Origin: Lamprobacter modestohalophilus
GTDB lineage: Bacteria > Pseudomonadota > Gammaproteobacteria > Chromatiales > Chromatiaceae
NCBI RefSeq assembly: GCF_016583905.1
Contig: NZ_NRRY01000028.1
Span: 1-64,000 of the forward strand
Direction of reading: 5' to 3'
Length of the DNA stretch: 64,000 nt
Shown here: piece after piece, positions 18,744 to 27,976 of the stretch
Layout of the letters: each line of letters starts with the position of its first letter
Position numbering within the stretch: position 1 is the stretch's first letter
Position numbers and translations under genes: made by a program
Notes under the pieces: generated by a model
What the model saw: only the letters and a program-made list of their open reading frames with translations
What the model was told of the DNA's origin: nothing
Database searches by the model: none

Positions 18744-18888
18744 AAGATTCAGTTGTTCGGTCTCTAGAGACGGTGGGCATTGGCCCGATGTTGAATGAGT
18801 TGGGAGGTCATCGTCGCTTTTTCCAGTCGCGGCGCTTGTTCCAGCCTATCTCTCAAGTCTTTTTGTGCTGTGACGAAGACGCGCAATC

Positions 18889-18953
18889 CGCAAGCGAGCA
18901 GACCGCAAGCGAGCAGACCGCAAGCGAGCAGACCGCAAGCGAGCAGACCGCAA
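18889..18953. repeat. Tandem repeat, 15-bp unit CGCAAGCGAGCAGAC x4.3
   Basis: Four identical copies (18889-18948) plus a five-base partial copy lie in the gap between tldD and the nitrilase gene. Because the unit is a multiple of three, open frames cross it on both strands, but none looks like a protein family. No gene is called in 18744-18977. Confidence 0.9.
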
Positions 18954-18977
18954 AAACGCTGGTCGTCAGGTCGTCGA

Positions 18978-19805
18978 TCAGCGGCACTTGAGGCGTCGAT
19001 GCTCGAGAACGGGGAAGGTGCGGCGGATCGAGGCCTGACGGTCGCGATCGAGCGCGCAGCAGATCTGACCGACGCCGCGCTCGATCTGCGCCAGCACATT
19101 GCCCCAGGGATCGACGATCATGCTGTGACCATGGGTCTCGCGGCCGCTGAGATGGAAGCCGCCCTGTGCGGCTGCCACCACATAGGCCAGGTTCTCGATT
19201 GCGCGCGCGCGTATCAGGGTCTCCCAATGCGCCTTGCCGGTCAGTGCGGTGAAGGCGGCGGGAATCGCGAGGATCTCGAGGCCGCTGTCGAGCATCCGGC
19301 GGGCGGCCTCCGGGAAGCGCAGATCGTAGCAGACCAGCACGCCGAGGCGGCCGAAGGGGGTGTCGACCACGGGGCTCTGATCACCAGGCTCGATGGTTGC
19401 CGACTCCTGATAGCGCTCATTGGCGTCGGGTAGTACGACGTCGAACAGGTGCATCTTGTCGTAGCGCGCCACCCGATCGCCATGGGCGTTGTAGATCAAG
19501 GTTGCTGAGCGCACGCGGGCGGGATTACTGGCGCGCAATGGGATGGTGCCGCCGACGATCCAGACGCCGTAGCGGAGCGCGGTCCTGGCCAGGAAATCCT
19601 GCAGCTGGCCGATGCCATTGGACTCGACCAGCGTGAGCAGGTCGCGATCCTGCTTGCCCATGAAGGCGAAGTTTTCCGGCAGCACCACTAAGCCCGCGCC
19701 GGCCTCGGCGGCGAGGCCAATGAGGCGTTCGGCTTCGATGAGATTGGCGGTCGTGTTCGGGCCGGAGGCCATCTGCACGGCCGCGAGCTTGGAGATATCG
19801 CTCAT
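18978..19805 (-). CDS. Nitrilase-superfamily amidohydrolase (Nit/omega-amidase-like)
   Basis: Predicted C-N hydrolase, 275 residues. The catalytic triad is visible as Glu44 (VLPENFAF), Lys117 (RYDKMHLFD) and Cys159 (VLVCYDLRFPE). Homologues in this chromosomal position are usually Nit1/omega-amidase-like repair enzymes that hydrolyse deaminated glutathione or alpha-ketoglutaramate; the exact substrate cannot be read from sequence. It sits between yhdP and tldD, as in many gammaproteobacteria. The start ATG at 19805 follows a 97-bp gap after yhdP. Confidence 0.9.
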   Translation of the reverse strand: MSDISKLAAVQMASGPNTTANLIEAERLIGLAAEAGAGLVVLPENFAFMGKQDRDLLTLVESNGIGQLQDFLARTALRYGVWIVGGTIPLRASNPARVRSATLIYNAHGDRVARYDKMHLFDVVLPDANERYQESATIEPGDQSPVVDTPFGRLGVLVCYDLRFPEAARRMLDSGLEILAIPAAFTALTGKAHWETLIRARAIENLAYVVAAAQGGFHLSGRETHGHSMIVDPWGNVLAQIERGVGQICCALDRDRQASIRRTFPVLEHRRLKCR

Positions 19806-19902
19806 GGGTACTCGATAGGGTCAATTTTCCGTAACCATAGCACCACCGACCGAGTGGCTGCGATTCGCAGCCGGTTTTCAGAACGAGGAAACTTTAGATT
19901 CT

Positions 19903-22900
19903 CTAAAACCCCTCGAGGAATGGGCTCGAGGTGTCTTCGGCGCCTGCGGGCGCTGGGTCTTTGGGTTTTGCCTGAGTGCCAGTGCTCGAGCTTGGGGCAG
20001 CGTCAGTCACCGCTGAGCCTCCCGCGGGCGGGTCATCGACAAAGAGATTGCCGACCGATGGTGAGCCAACGGTATCGATCCGCCTGATGACGGGATCGCG
20101 CCAGGGCCCGCTGACCTGGTAGGCATAGCGCCCAAGCCGCTCGACGGCCCCCTCGGTGACCTTGTCTGCCAGATAAACGGCGGCACCGACCACCGGGCCA
20201 CCCGCGACAGCACTGGCAAGCGCAAGACCCACGCCGATCTTGGGCGTGACCTCGACCTGCTGGTCAAGCAATCCGTCGACGAGGTTGGTGCGGCCGGTGA
20301 TGCGGATGTCGGCGGGTGGCGCCAGGATGTTGAGGTTGCGGATCGTTGCGTCGCCGCTGCCGATCGCGATCTCGCCGGTCATGCTGTCGAAGCTGAGACC
20401 GTCGTTGAACACATCACTGAAATCAAGACTGAGCCTTCGGCTGAGTGCGCCGGTGTTGAGGATGCCGAGCATGCGGCCGACACCGGGCTCCATCTCGAGC
20501 ATGCGACCGGAGCCGACCTCGATCTTCATCGAGCCGCGCGCCCTTGCCAACGAAAGCTCGCTGGGGCCGCCGGGCCAGCTGAGCGCGAGCTGCAGCGTGC
20601 CTGGCGCACCGCTCAACGCGCTGTAGAAGCCGCTCTCACGCAAGAGTTCGCCGACGGCATTGCTCTTGGCGCTAACCTGGAGGGACGACTCGATGTAGTC
20701 GGTTGCGTCAATCTGCCAGTCGCCGCTGCCGGTGGCGTCGACATGGGGGCCTGCCAAGGTCAGGGTCTCAAAGCGCACGCCGTTTGGAACCGGTTGGCTC
20801 CGGATGCGCAGTTGGCCGAGCAGATCCTCACCGTAGTGCAGTTGCTCGATCCTGAGGTCCAGTCGGCCGAATTCCCGCGGGTCGGCCCGCGAAAGGGGCT
20901 TGGGCTCGGGCTTGGGCTCGGGCGTTGGTCCGTCGTGCGCGGCGAGGAGTGGCTCGATGTCGAGTCGTTCAAGGCGGATTCGACGCGGCTGCTCCGAGTC
21001 GGCCGTCGTTGCTGGTAGCCTGATCTGAGCGTCACCGGTCTGCTGGGCGCTGAAGCGAATATCCCAGCCGCCGGCCGGCTCAGCGGTGAGGACCGCCTCG
21101 ACATCGTTCAGCTGTAAGTCACCAAGGTTGAGATCGGCGACCCGTAGCTGGACCGGTAATAGGCGGAATCCAGCCTCTGCGCCATTACCATCGCCGCCAC
21201 CCCGCAGCGCTTTGAGATCCGCCTGGCCGAACCAGTTTATCCAGGGCTCTAGCGCTAAGCGTTCGAGCGCACCGCGAATCTGGATCGCGCTTTCGGGCGG
21301 CAAGGCCGTCGGCTGACCGTTCAGATCGATCGCCAACCGCGGCAGCTCGATCGCGCCATTGGGCCGCCGATCGATCTCGAGCAACCCGCCGATGTCGCCA
21401 TACTCAAGGTTGACGCTGAACGGCCATTGGTCCTCGAATCGCCCGCTCAACTGGAGGTTGCGCGGCTCGCGGGTCGGTTTGCCAACCGGTGCGGGCACGG
21501 CCAGACCGACGCCGCGGAGATCTGAGCTGAGGGCAAAATGGATCGGCGGCTTTTGTTCGGCGGCGTCGCGGTTGTTGAGTGTCAGGCCGAGGCGCCAATC
21601 GAGCGTGCCGCTCACGAGCGACCAGAGCGGGCTCGGCAGCGTCTCGGAGAGCCGATCGACGGCGGTTTGGCCGCGAAGGTCGATCAGGGTGCGGCCATCG
21701 GCGCTGCCGCTGTCGAGCGTCTTTACATCGACGTCGAGGGCCTGCTTGCCGAGCTGCGTTTGGATGCCGTCGGCCTCGATGCCGGTCTCGTCGAAGCGCA
21801 GCCGGCCCGTGATCTGGTCGAATTTGAGGTCGGTGCCGTTGATGCTGAGCGTGCGGTCTTGGTTTGCGTCGTCGCTGTCCGAGGCGACAGTATCAGGGCT
21901 GAGGTCAGCGCTCCGATTCGTGTTCTGGTCGGCACCTTCCTCGGCGCCGATCTCCGAAGGTGGCGCCCAGAGCAGCTCGCCGGCGTAGCGAAAGGGCAAG
22001 GCTTGATTCAGCGGTACGCCGAGCTGCAGACGGATACCGCCGTCGCCGCTGACCGTGACCGTCGAGGCGAGGCCGCCGAGCTGTTGTGCCAAAGGCGAGG
22101 TGGCTAGCACATGCATGCCATCGGCCAGGTGGCCTGCGCCCTGGGCCTCGATCTCCAGATAGGTCGGGCGCCACAGGTCGGGCAGGCTGACGCGCCCGGC
22201 GTCGACCTGAGTATTGAGGATCTCGGCGCTGGGCACATCGATCTCGAGGCTGCGGTTCTCGAACCGGAGGGTTGCGGCGACCTGTTGTAGCGGCGGCCAG
22301 CTGAGCGTCTGCGTCTGTTCGGCGTTGCTGAGGCCGGTCGTCGGCGGCTCTGCGGCCTGCGCAGCAACGCCGTAGTCGAGTACGCCGTCGACAGCGCGTA
22401 GCTCGAGGATGAACCGCCCTTCTTGGTCATCGAATGGAAAGCGTTCGAGGGGACCGCGTAGCAGCAGATCCCCGGATTCCAGGCGGCCAGCAACCACGGC
22501 CTGAAGCAGCCAATCCTCTAGGCGGTCATCCATGATCCCGACCGGCAGCCAGCGTGGGAGTGCTGAAATGCGGCCGTTGCGTAGATGAGTGTGCAGGTCG
22601 ATGAAGGGATTGACGCCAGAGGGGTGGAGACAAAGGCTGAGGCGGGTGAGGGTCTCCAGGTCCTGGGTCTCGGCGCTGAGCGCTTCGGTCCACAGATGGA
22701 TCGAGCCGGCCGGCATCAGGCGCCACGCGAAGCGGCCCTCGAGGCGGGTGAACCGATGCGGCTCGGCGAACAACGGTTGCAGGTCGAGGCCGACGTTGCT
22801 GCCATCGACGCGGGCGTAGCCACCACGCGGGCCGAGATCGATGCTGAGATCGAGTCCGGAGAGCGACGGGATGGCGGCGCCAGTCGATGTAGTAGGCGGT

Positions 22901-24888
22901 GTTGCAGGTGGTATAGCAGGCGGTATAGCAGGCGGTATAGCAGGCGATCGACCCTGAGCGGCGTTGCTCGATGTCGTCCTCGATGTATTGCTCGACGCCG
23001 TGCTTGATGCATGGCTTGATGCAGTGCTCGACGCAGTGCTCGATACGTTACCCGGAGATAGCTGCCTCACCGCTTGGGGTGACGATGCGCGCTGTGCCTG
23101 GGTGTCGATCGTCAAGTTGTCGATCTCGGCACTGAGGCGCCAGTCGTTGATTGCGAGCGCTGTCCAGTCCAGCTTCGCCTGGCTTCCCGAACCAATCCCA
23201 TGCTCAAGGCCCTGTTGCTCAGCGTTGCGCGTTTCAGCGTTGTGCGTTCTGGTCTGCTGCTGGAGTTGTTCGGTGGCGGTTGATGGATTGCCAGCGGACT
23301 CTGGCAAAGCGTCCGCTGGCGCGGTGAGCGTCATACGAACCGCGAGATTCCGGGTTAGCCCATGGAGCCCGCCCTGGCCGAGCGCGATGATCGGTTCGGG
23401 AAGATCAGGCACGATCAAGCTGAGCGCCTCGGCAATTGGCCCTATCTCGAGCGCGCCGATTGTGGCGAAGAGGTCGGCGCTGGGCGCGGAGGCATGATTG
23501 GTCTCGGAGGCATTGTCGGCCCCGGACGCATTGTCGGACCTGGAGGTTTTGTTGGTCCCGGAGGCTTGGTCGGGCGCCGTGGCATGGTCAGGCGGGGACG
23601 CACGGTCAGGCGTGGATGCATGATGAGGCGCGGACGCACGGTCGGGCGCGGATGCAAGATCCTTGGACGAGTCCGACGCAGCCGCTCGGGGTGGCTCCGA
23701 GACCCGCAGGTAGCGGACCCGTGCCTTAGTCGGCACTGATCGGGTCTGGCCGGGCAGTTCGAGATCACCGAGGTCGAGCTGCCAGCCGCGTGTCTGTCGC
23801 TGCCAGCGTGCCAGGCCCGCGAGGTCGCCGAGGCTGACCTGAGCAGGTTGTCGCTGGCTCCTGAGACGGAGCCCGTCGATCCCGACGCGTGCCAGGGATT
23901 GCGTTAGCCGACCCTGCTCGAGCTGATTCCAGCTCTCGATTCGGAAGTGGCTCGAGTCTAGCGCGAGCTGATTCGGCAAGAGCCTGCGCGTGATCAGTCC
24001 GAGATCGTTCCCGTCGGCTCGCGCGTAGAGGCGACCGGACCAACGCTCGGGGTGCTGTGGTGGGCCGTCGAGCTGGCCTAGGATTTCAAGGGTGCCCGCC
24101 TGCTTCGTCTCCGCTGGCGCCTCTTCAGCCGCAATGGTTTCGGCCGTATCGGGCCTGGGGCCCTGGAGTCCAGGCGCATCGTGTCTGTGCGCATCGCGTC
24201 CTTGCGCATCTTGTCCTTGTGCATCTTGTACTTGCGCATCGCGTCTTGTCGTATCGATCGTGGCCAGGTCGAGCGCAACCGCCCGGAGGCGCAGATCGTG
24301 GCGTTGACCGCGATTCGCGAGCTCGGCAACCTCGATGTGTATGCGGCGTTCAATACCCCTGGCACCCAAATCGCGCCAGCTCAGCTGGCTGTCGAGCAAC
24401 CGGAACCGCCCCTCGCGGAGGAAGAAGTCGAGCGCCTGGGCATCGTTTCCCTGCATCGAATCCAAGCCGAGCAGCCGAATTTGGCCGACTGCGTCGCGCT
24501 GCACCTGCAGCTCGGCGCCGACCAGGCTAATCGCCTCGATCCGCGGCCGCAGTGCATTGAGTGTGGCCAGTAGGTCGAGATCGACGCGCAGGGTGCGCGC
24601 TGAGAGCAGCGGCTGGCGTGGAGCTGAGGCAGCCGCCGCAGGCGCCAAAAGCTGCGCATCGGCAAAGCTGAGCGTCGGCGTTAACCCGCGTAGCTGGATC
24701 GATAGGGTGCCGACCTCAACCTCGACGCCCAAGGTATCGCCGAGGCGCGCGACCAGTGTTTCGCGCAGCCCATCCGCGTGGGGCAACAGCAGCCGCACGC
24801 CGATTGATAGGACCGCGAGCGCGATGATGGCGGCCGCGAGAACGGCAGCTGTGCCTCTAATCAAGAGCCGATGCAGGGTTCGCGTCAT
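19903..24888 (-). CDS. yhdP: YhdP-like AsmA-family envelope protein (phospholipid transport)
   Basis: Very large inner-membrane-anchored protein of the AsmA/VPS13-like group; in E. coli YhdP is one of the proteins carrying phospholipids to the outer membrane. One N-terminal membrane helix (residues about 10-36) is followed by beta-rich periplasmic sequence. At 1661 residues it is about 400 longer than E. coli YhdP (1266). The excess includes low-complexity insertions: an Asp/Ala/His tract from TIDTTRRDAQVQDAQGQD, an Ala/Ser/Asp/Pro/His tract (ASAPDRASAPHHASTPDRAS), a Ser/Thr/Ala tract, and PAIPPAIPPAIPPA. The DNA under these is tandemly repeated. Gene order rng-yhdP-nit-tldD supports the call. 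Confidence 0.88.
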   Translation of the reverse strand: MTRTLHRLLIRGTAAVLAAAIIALAVLSIGVRLLLPHADGLRETLVARLGDTLGVEVEVGTLSIQLRGLTPTLSFADAQLLAPAAAASAPRQPLLSARTLRVDLDLLATLNALRPRIEAISLVGAELQVQRDAVGQIRLLGLDSMQGNDAQALDFFLREGRFRLLDSQLSWRDLGARGIERRIHIEVAELANRGQRHDLRLRAVALDLATIDTTRRDAQVQDAQGQDAQGRDAHRHDAPGLQGPRPDTAETIAAEEAPAETKQAGTLEILGQLDGPPQHPERWSGRLYARADGNDLGLITRRLLPNQLALDSSHFRIESWNQLEQGRLTQSLARVGIDGLRLRSQRQPAQVSLGDLAGLARWQRQTRGWQLDLGDLELPGQTRSVPTKARVRYLRVSEPPRAAASDSSKDLASAPDRASAPHHASTPDRASPPDHATAPDQASGTNKTSRSDNASGADNASETNHASAPSADLFATIGALEIGPIAEALSLIVPDLPEPIIALGQGGLHGLTRNLAVRMTLTAPADALPESAGNPSTATEQLQQQTRTHNAETRNAEQQGLEHGIGSGSQAKLDWTALAINDWRLSAEIDNLTIDTQAQRASSPQAVRQLSPGNVSSTASSTASSHASSTASSNTSRTTSSNAAQGRSPAIPPAIPPAIPPATPPTTSTGAAIPSLSGLDLSIDLGPRGGYARVDGSNVGLDLQPLFAEPHRFTRLEGRFAWRLMPAGSIHLWTEALSAETQDLETLTRLSLCLHPSGVNPFIDLHTHLRNGRISALPRWLPVGIMDDRLEDWLLQAVVAGRLESGDLLLRGPLERFPFDDQEGRFILELRAVDGVLDYGVAAQAAEPPTTGLSNAEQTQTLSWPPLQQVAATLRFENRSLEIDVPSAEILNTQVDAGRVSLPDLWRPTYLEIEAQGAGHLADGMHVLATSPLAQQLGGLASTVTVSGDGGIRLQLGVPLNQALPFRYAGELLWAPPSEIGAEEGADQNTNRSADLSPDTVASDSDDANQDRTLSINGTDLKFDQITGRLRFDETGIEADGIQTQLGKQALDVDVKTLDSGSADGRTLIDLRGQTAVDRLSETLPSPLWSLVSGTLDWRLGLTLNNRDAAEQKPPIHFALSSDLRGVGLAVPAPVGKPTREPRNLQLSGRFEDQWPFSVNLEYGDIGGLLEIDRRPNGAIELPRLAIDLNGQPTALPPESAIQIRGALERLALEPWINWFGQADLKALRGGGDGNGAEAGFRLLPVQLRVADLNLGDLQLNDVEAVLTAEPAGGWDIRFSAQQTGDAQIRLPATTADSEQPRRIRLERLDIEPLLAAHDGPTPEPKPEPKPLSRADPREFGRLDLRIEQLHYGEDLLGQLRIRSQPVPNGVRFETLTLAGPHVDATGSGDWQIDATDYIESSLQVSAKSNAVGELLRESGFYSALSGAPGTLQLALSWPGGPSELSLARARGSMKIEVGSGRMLEMEPGVGRMLGILNTGALSRRLSLDFSDVFNDGLSFDSMTGEIAIGSGDATIRNLNILAPPADIRITGRTNLVDGLLDQQVEVTPKIGVGLALASAVAGGPVVGAAVYLADKVTEGAVERLGRYAYQVSGPWRDPVIRRIDTVGSPSVGNLFVDDPPAGGSAVTDAAPSSSTGTQAKPKDPAPAGAEDTSSPFLEGF

Positions 24889-25053
24889 CTCGCTGTCGTC
24901 GAGGTGTCGGGCGCTGGCGGCCGCTGCAACTGCAACTGCAACTGCAAGTGCAGCTGTACCAGCCCCCGCCGCTTCTCCGGCCCCTAGCGTTTCCGGGGCT
25001 CAGGTCACAGGGGCGAGTAGCTTGTGTGATGCAACGCGCCATCCGTATTACGA

Positions 25054-26508
25054 TCAGATCAAGACCACATCGTACTGCTCTTGAGTATAGAGCGATTCGG
25101 CTTGGAGCTTGATTGGCTTGTGGATGAACTCCTCGAGTTCGGCGAGATGCCCCGATTCTTCGTCCAGCAGACGGTCGATCACTTCTTGCGAGGCCAGCAC
25201 CAGCAGCTGTTCGACCTCGAATTGGCGCGACTCACGCAAGATCTCGCGGAAGATCTCGTAGCAGGTCGTCTCGGCGGTCTTCAGCGAGCCACGCCCGTTG
25301 CAGCAGGGACAGGGCTCGCAGAGGATATGCTCGAGCGATTCGTGGGTGCGCTTGCGGGTCATCTCGACGAGGCCGAGCGCTGAGACCTCGGTGATGTGGG
25401 TCTTGGCGTGATCGCGCGCGAGGCACTTTTCGAGCGCGCGCAGCACCTGGCGCTTGTGCTCCTCATCGGTCATATCGATGAAATCGATGATGATGATGCC
25501 GCCGAGATTGCGCAATCGAAGCTGGCGGCAGATCGCCTGCGCGGCCTCCAGATTGGTCTTGAATATGGTCTCTTCGAGGTTACGGTGACCGACGAAGGCG
25601 CCGGTGTTGACGTCGATGGTGGTCATCGCCTCGGTCTGGTCGATCACCAGATGGCCGCCGGACTTCAGTTGCACCTTGCGCTGCAGGGCCTTCTGGATCT
25701 CATCCTCGACCCCGTACAGATCAAATAGCGGCCGCTCGCCGCCGTAGTATTCGATGCGATCGACGATCTCGGGGATGTACTTCACCGCGAACGGGCGCGC
25801 CTTATCGACGGTAGCGCGCGAGTCGATCCGCACCCGCTCGACCTCGGGTGTCACCAGGTCGCGCAGTGCGCGCAACGCCAGCGGCAGGTCGTCATGAATC
25901 AGCCCGGTCTCGCTGGTGTTGCCCGCGCGCTCGCGGATGCCGCTCCAGAGCTTGGCGAGAAAGGCCATGTCGCGGCAGAGGTTCTCGTCACTCACCGTTT
26001 CCGCCGCGGTGCGAGCGATGTAGCCGCCGACACCTTCGTGCTCGTCGACGTAGGCTTGCAGCACCTCGCGCAGGCGCTTGCGCTCGTCGTCGTCCTCGAT
26101 CTTTTGCGAGACGCCGGTGTTGCCGAGCCGTGGCATGAAGACCAGGTAGCGCGAGGCGATGGAGATATTAGTCGTCAGTCGGGCGCCCTTGCTGCCGAGT
26201 GGGTCTTTGACCACCTGCACCAGGATCGGGTCACCCTCCTTGACCAGACTGTTGATGTTATCGCTGCGCGCCTCGCCTTCCGGACTCATGATGTCGGACG
26301 CGTGCAAGAACGCCGCGCGATCGAGGCCGATCTCGACAAAAGCAGCTTGCATCCCGGGCAGCACGCGGCAGATACGCCCGCGATAGATATTGCCGACCAG
26401 CCCGCAGCGCTCGGCGCGCTCGATGATGATCTCCTGTACCACGCCGTTCTCGACGACCGCAACGCGCGTCTCCGGGGGAGTGATATTGATGAGGATCTCT
26501 TCGCTCAT
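25054..26508 (-). CDS. rng: Ribonuclease G
   Basis: Endoribonuclease that matures the 5' end of 16S rRNA and degrades mRNAs. I start at MSEEILINITPPETRVAV (484 residues), the family N-terminus; the open frame extends 47 codons further upstream with no family sequence. The S1 domain covers about 35-120 (GNIYRGRICRVLPGMQAAFVEIG), the catalytic metal-binding region includes TTIDVNTG and IIIIDFIDM, and the zinc-link cysteines appear in CEPCPCCNGRG. The C-terminus stops without the long RNase E scaffold, which distinguishes it from Rne. It lies 55 bp downstream of maf. Confidence 0.95.
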   Translation of the reverse strand: MSEEILINITPPETRVAVVENGVVQEIIIERAERCGLVGNIYRGRICRVLPGMQAAFVEIGLDRAAFLHASDIMSPEGEARSDNINSLVKEGDPILVQVVKDPLGSKGARLTTNISIASRYLVFMPRLGNTGVSQKIEDDDERKRLREVLQAYVDEHEGVGGYIARTAAETVSDENLCRDMAFLAKLWSGIRERAGNTSETGLIHDDLPLALRALRDLVTPEVERVRIDSRATVDKARPFAVKYIPEIVDRIEYYGGERPLFDLYGVEDEIQKALQRKVQLKSGGHLVIDQTEAMTTIDVNTGAFVGHRNLEETIFKTNLEAAQAICRQLRLRNLGGIIIIDFIDMTDEEHKRQVLRALEKCLARDHAKTHITEVSALGLVEMTRKRTHESLEHILCEPCPCCNGRGSLKTAETTCYEIFREILRESRQFEVEQLLVLASQEVIDRLLDEESGHLAELEEFIHKPIKLQAESLYTQEQYDVVLI

Positions 26509-26563
26509 CGTCGGGCCGCAGGCAGGGCGGCGGTGTGGCTCAGTGGCATCGGTCTTGACCTCG

Positions 26564-27283
26564 TTATGATGTGATGGGCAACGCGAGCGGATCGACGCCT
26601 TGCTCGCGCAGCAGCTGCGCGGTTTCGAACAGTGGCAGACCGACGACATTGCTGTAGCTGCCGCGCACCGCCTCGACGAAGATCGCCCCTAAGCCTTGGA
26701 CCGCATAGGCGCCCGCCTTATCCGAGGGCTCGCCGCTCGCCCAGTAGGCGCGGGCCTCTGCGGGCGTGATTCGACGCATCTGGACCTGGGTCTCGACGAC
26801 GACCTGCCGCTGCAAGGCTGGGTTGCGTGCCTGTGGATCAGCGCTCGCAGCGGGCGCGAGCAAGGTCACGGCCGTGAGCACCCGGTGCTGACGCCCGGAA
26901 AGCAAGGCTAGCATCCGCAGCGCCGCATCGGCATCTGCCGGCTTGCCGAGGATCTGCGCGCCGATGACGACCGCAGTGTCGGCGGCGAGCAGGGGTTTGC
27001 TGGCGCGCCCGTTCAAGGTGGCCCAGCCGGCCTGTGCCTTGGCCTGCGCGATGCGGGCCACAAAGGCCTCTGGCGCCTCGTGATCTGCTGGTGTCTCGTC
27101 GATCTCGGCGACGACGACTTTCGGCCTCAGGCCCAGCTGCGCCAGTAGCTCGAGTCGGCGTGGGGAGCGTGAGGCCAGATAGAGGTCGGTGGCTTGGGGG
27201 ACATTGGTCGCCGCCGTCGCCGTCGCCGTCGCCGCCGCGGGATCAGTCGCGGGGTCATCAGGGCTGTGGTTGTGCTCGGTCAT
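26564..27283 (-). CDS. maf: Maf-family nucleoside triphosphate pyrophosphatase (YhdE-like)
   Basis: Maf proteins hydrolyse dTTP, UTP and modified nucleotides to monophosphates. Visible motifs are LASRSPRRLELLAQLGL, LLAADTAVV, GKPADADAALRMLALLSGRQHRVLT, SDKAGAYAVQGLGAIFVEAVRGSYSNVVGLPL. The 239-residue protein has about 30 extra N-terminal residues rich in Ala/Thr (AAATATATAA), encoded by a GCC/GTC triplet run; an internal start cannot be excluded. It overlaps rlmH by 4 nt and precedes rng, the classical rlmH-maf-rng order. Confidence 0.93.
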   Translation of the reverse strand: MTEHNHSPDDPATDPAAATATATAATNVPQATDLYLASRSPRRLELLAQLGLRPKVVVAEIDETPADHEAPEAFVARIAQAKAQAGWATLNGRASKPLLAADTAVVIGAQILGKPADADAALRMLALLSGRQHRVLTAVTLLAPAASADPQARNPALQRQVVVETQVQMRRITPAEARAYWASGEPSDKAGAYAVQGLGAIFVEAVRGSYSNVVGLPLFETAQLLREQGVDPLALPITS

Positions 27284-27804
27284 GCTGATCCGCGGTGGTA
27301 AGGATGGCCCTGCGTCAGGGTCCAGGCTCGGTAGAGTTGTTCCGCGAGGATGACACGCACGAGTGGATGGGGGAAGGTCAAGGGTGAAAGCGACCAGCGT
27401 TGCTCGGCCCGCGCCAAGCAGTCGTGCGAGAGTCCGTCGGGTCCGCCGACCAAGAATGCCAAGTCCCGCCCACCCGCCATCCAGGCCTCGAGCTCGCGCG
27501 CCAGCGCCTCGGTGCTCCAGGCGCGCCCGCGTACATCGAGCGCAACCGCTAGCGCGGTGTTCGGGGTCGCCTTCAGGAGTCGCTCGCCTTCCTCCGTCAG
27601 CAATCGGTCGCGCTCTGCCGGTGAGAGCTGCGCGCGCTGTCCGGTCTTAGTGCGACCACGGCCTAAGCCCTTGCCTCGCGCCGCCGGCTCGATCTCGACG
27701 AGCGACAGGGCGCAGCTTGGCGGCAGGCGCTTCGCGTACTCGGCGAAGCCCTCGTTGACCCAGGTTGGCATGCGTCGGCCGACGCAAAGGAGTTGGATAC
27801 GCAT
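27280..27804 (-). CDS. rlmH: RlmH, 23S rRNA pseudouridine-1915 N3-methyltransferase
   Basis: SPOUT-class methyltransferase acting on pseudouridine 1915 in helix 69 of assembled ribosomes. The real start is MRIQLLCVGRRMPTWVNEGF (174 residues); an upstream extension of 47 codons in the same frame lacks family sequence. Family motifs are FAEYAKRLP, EIEPAARGKG, ALDVRGRAWSTEALA, LAFLVGGPDGL, and SLSPLTFPHPLVRVILAEQLYRAW near the C-terminus. The final 4 nt overlap the maf start. The Ala/Gly-rich insert GLGRGRTKTGQRAQL is slightly longer than in E. coli (155 residues). Confidence 0.95.
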   Translation of the reverse strand: MRIQLLCVGRRMPTWVNEGFAEYAKRLPPSCALSLVEIEPAARGKGLGRGRTKTGQRAQLSPAERDRLLTEEGERLLKATPNTALAVALDVRGRAWSTEALARELEAWMAGGRDLAFLVGGPDGLSHDCLARAEQRWSLSPLTFPHPLVRVILAEQLYRAWTLTQGHPYHRGSA

Positions 27805-27976
27805 CGGGCTCCGGTAAACTGTTGCGGGTGAGCATTGGTGGCGTGTTAGTGGAGTGTCGCTGGAATGTCGCTGGAGTATCGCAGCGTGTGCCGATCGGCT
27901 CTTGCGAAATCGTCTCAGGTAGGCGACGATTCTCACTGTTTTCATTCAAAATACCTGAGGAGGTCGCGGTTGCGCC

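Noticed and set aside
18764-19099. Minus-strand frame across the 15-bp repeat between tldD and the nitrilase gene
   Set aside because: It is the wrong frame relative to the nitrilase gene and consists of repeat-derived ACGLLACGLL sequence.
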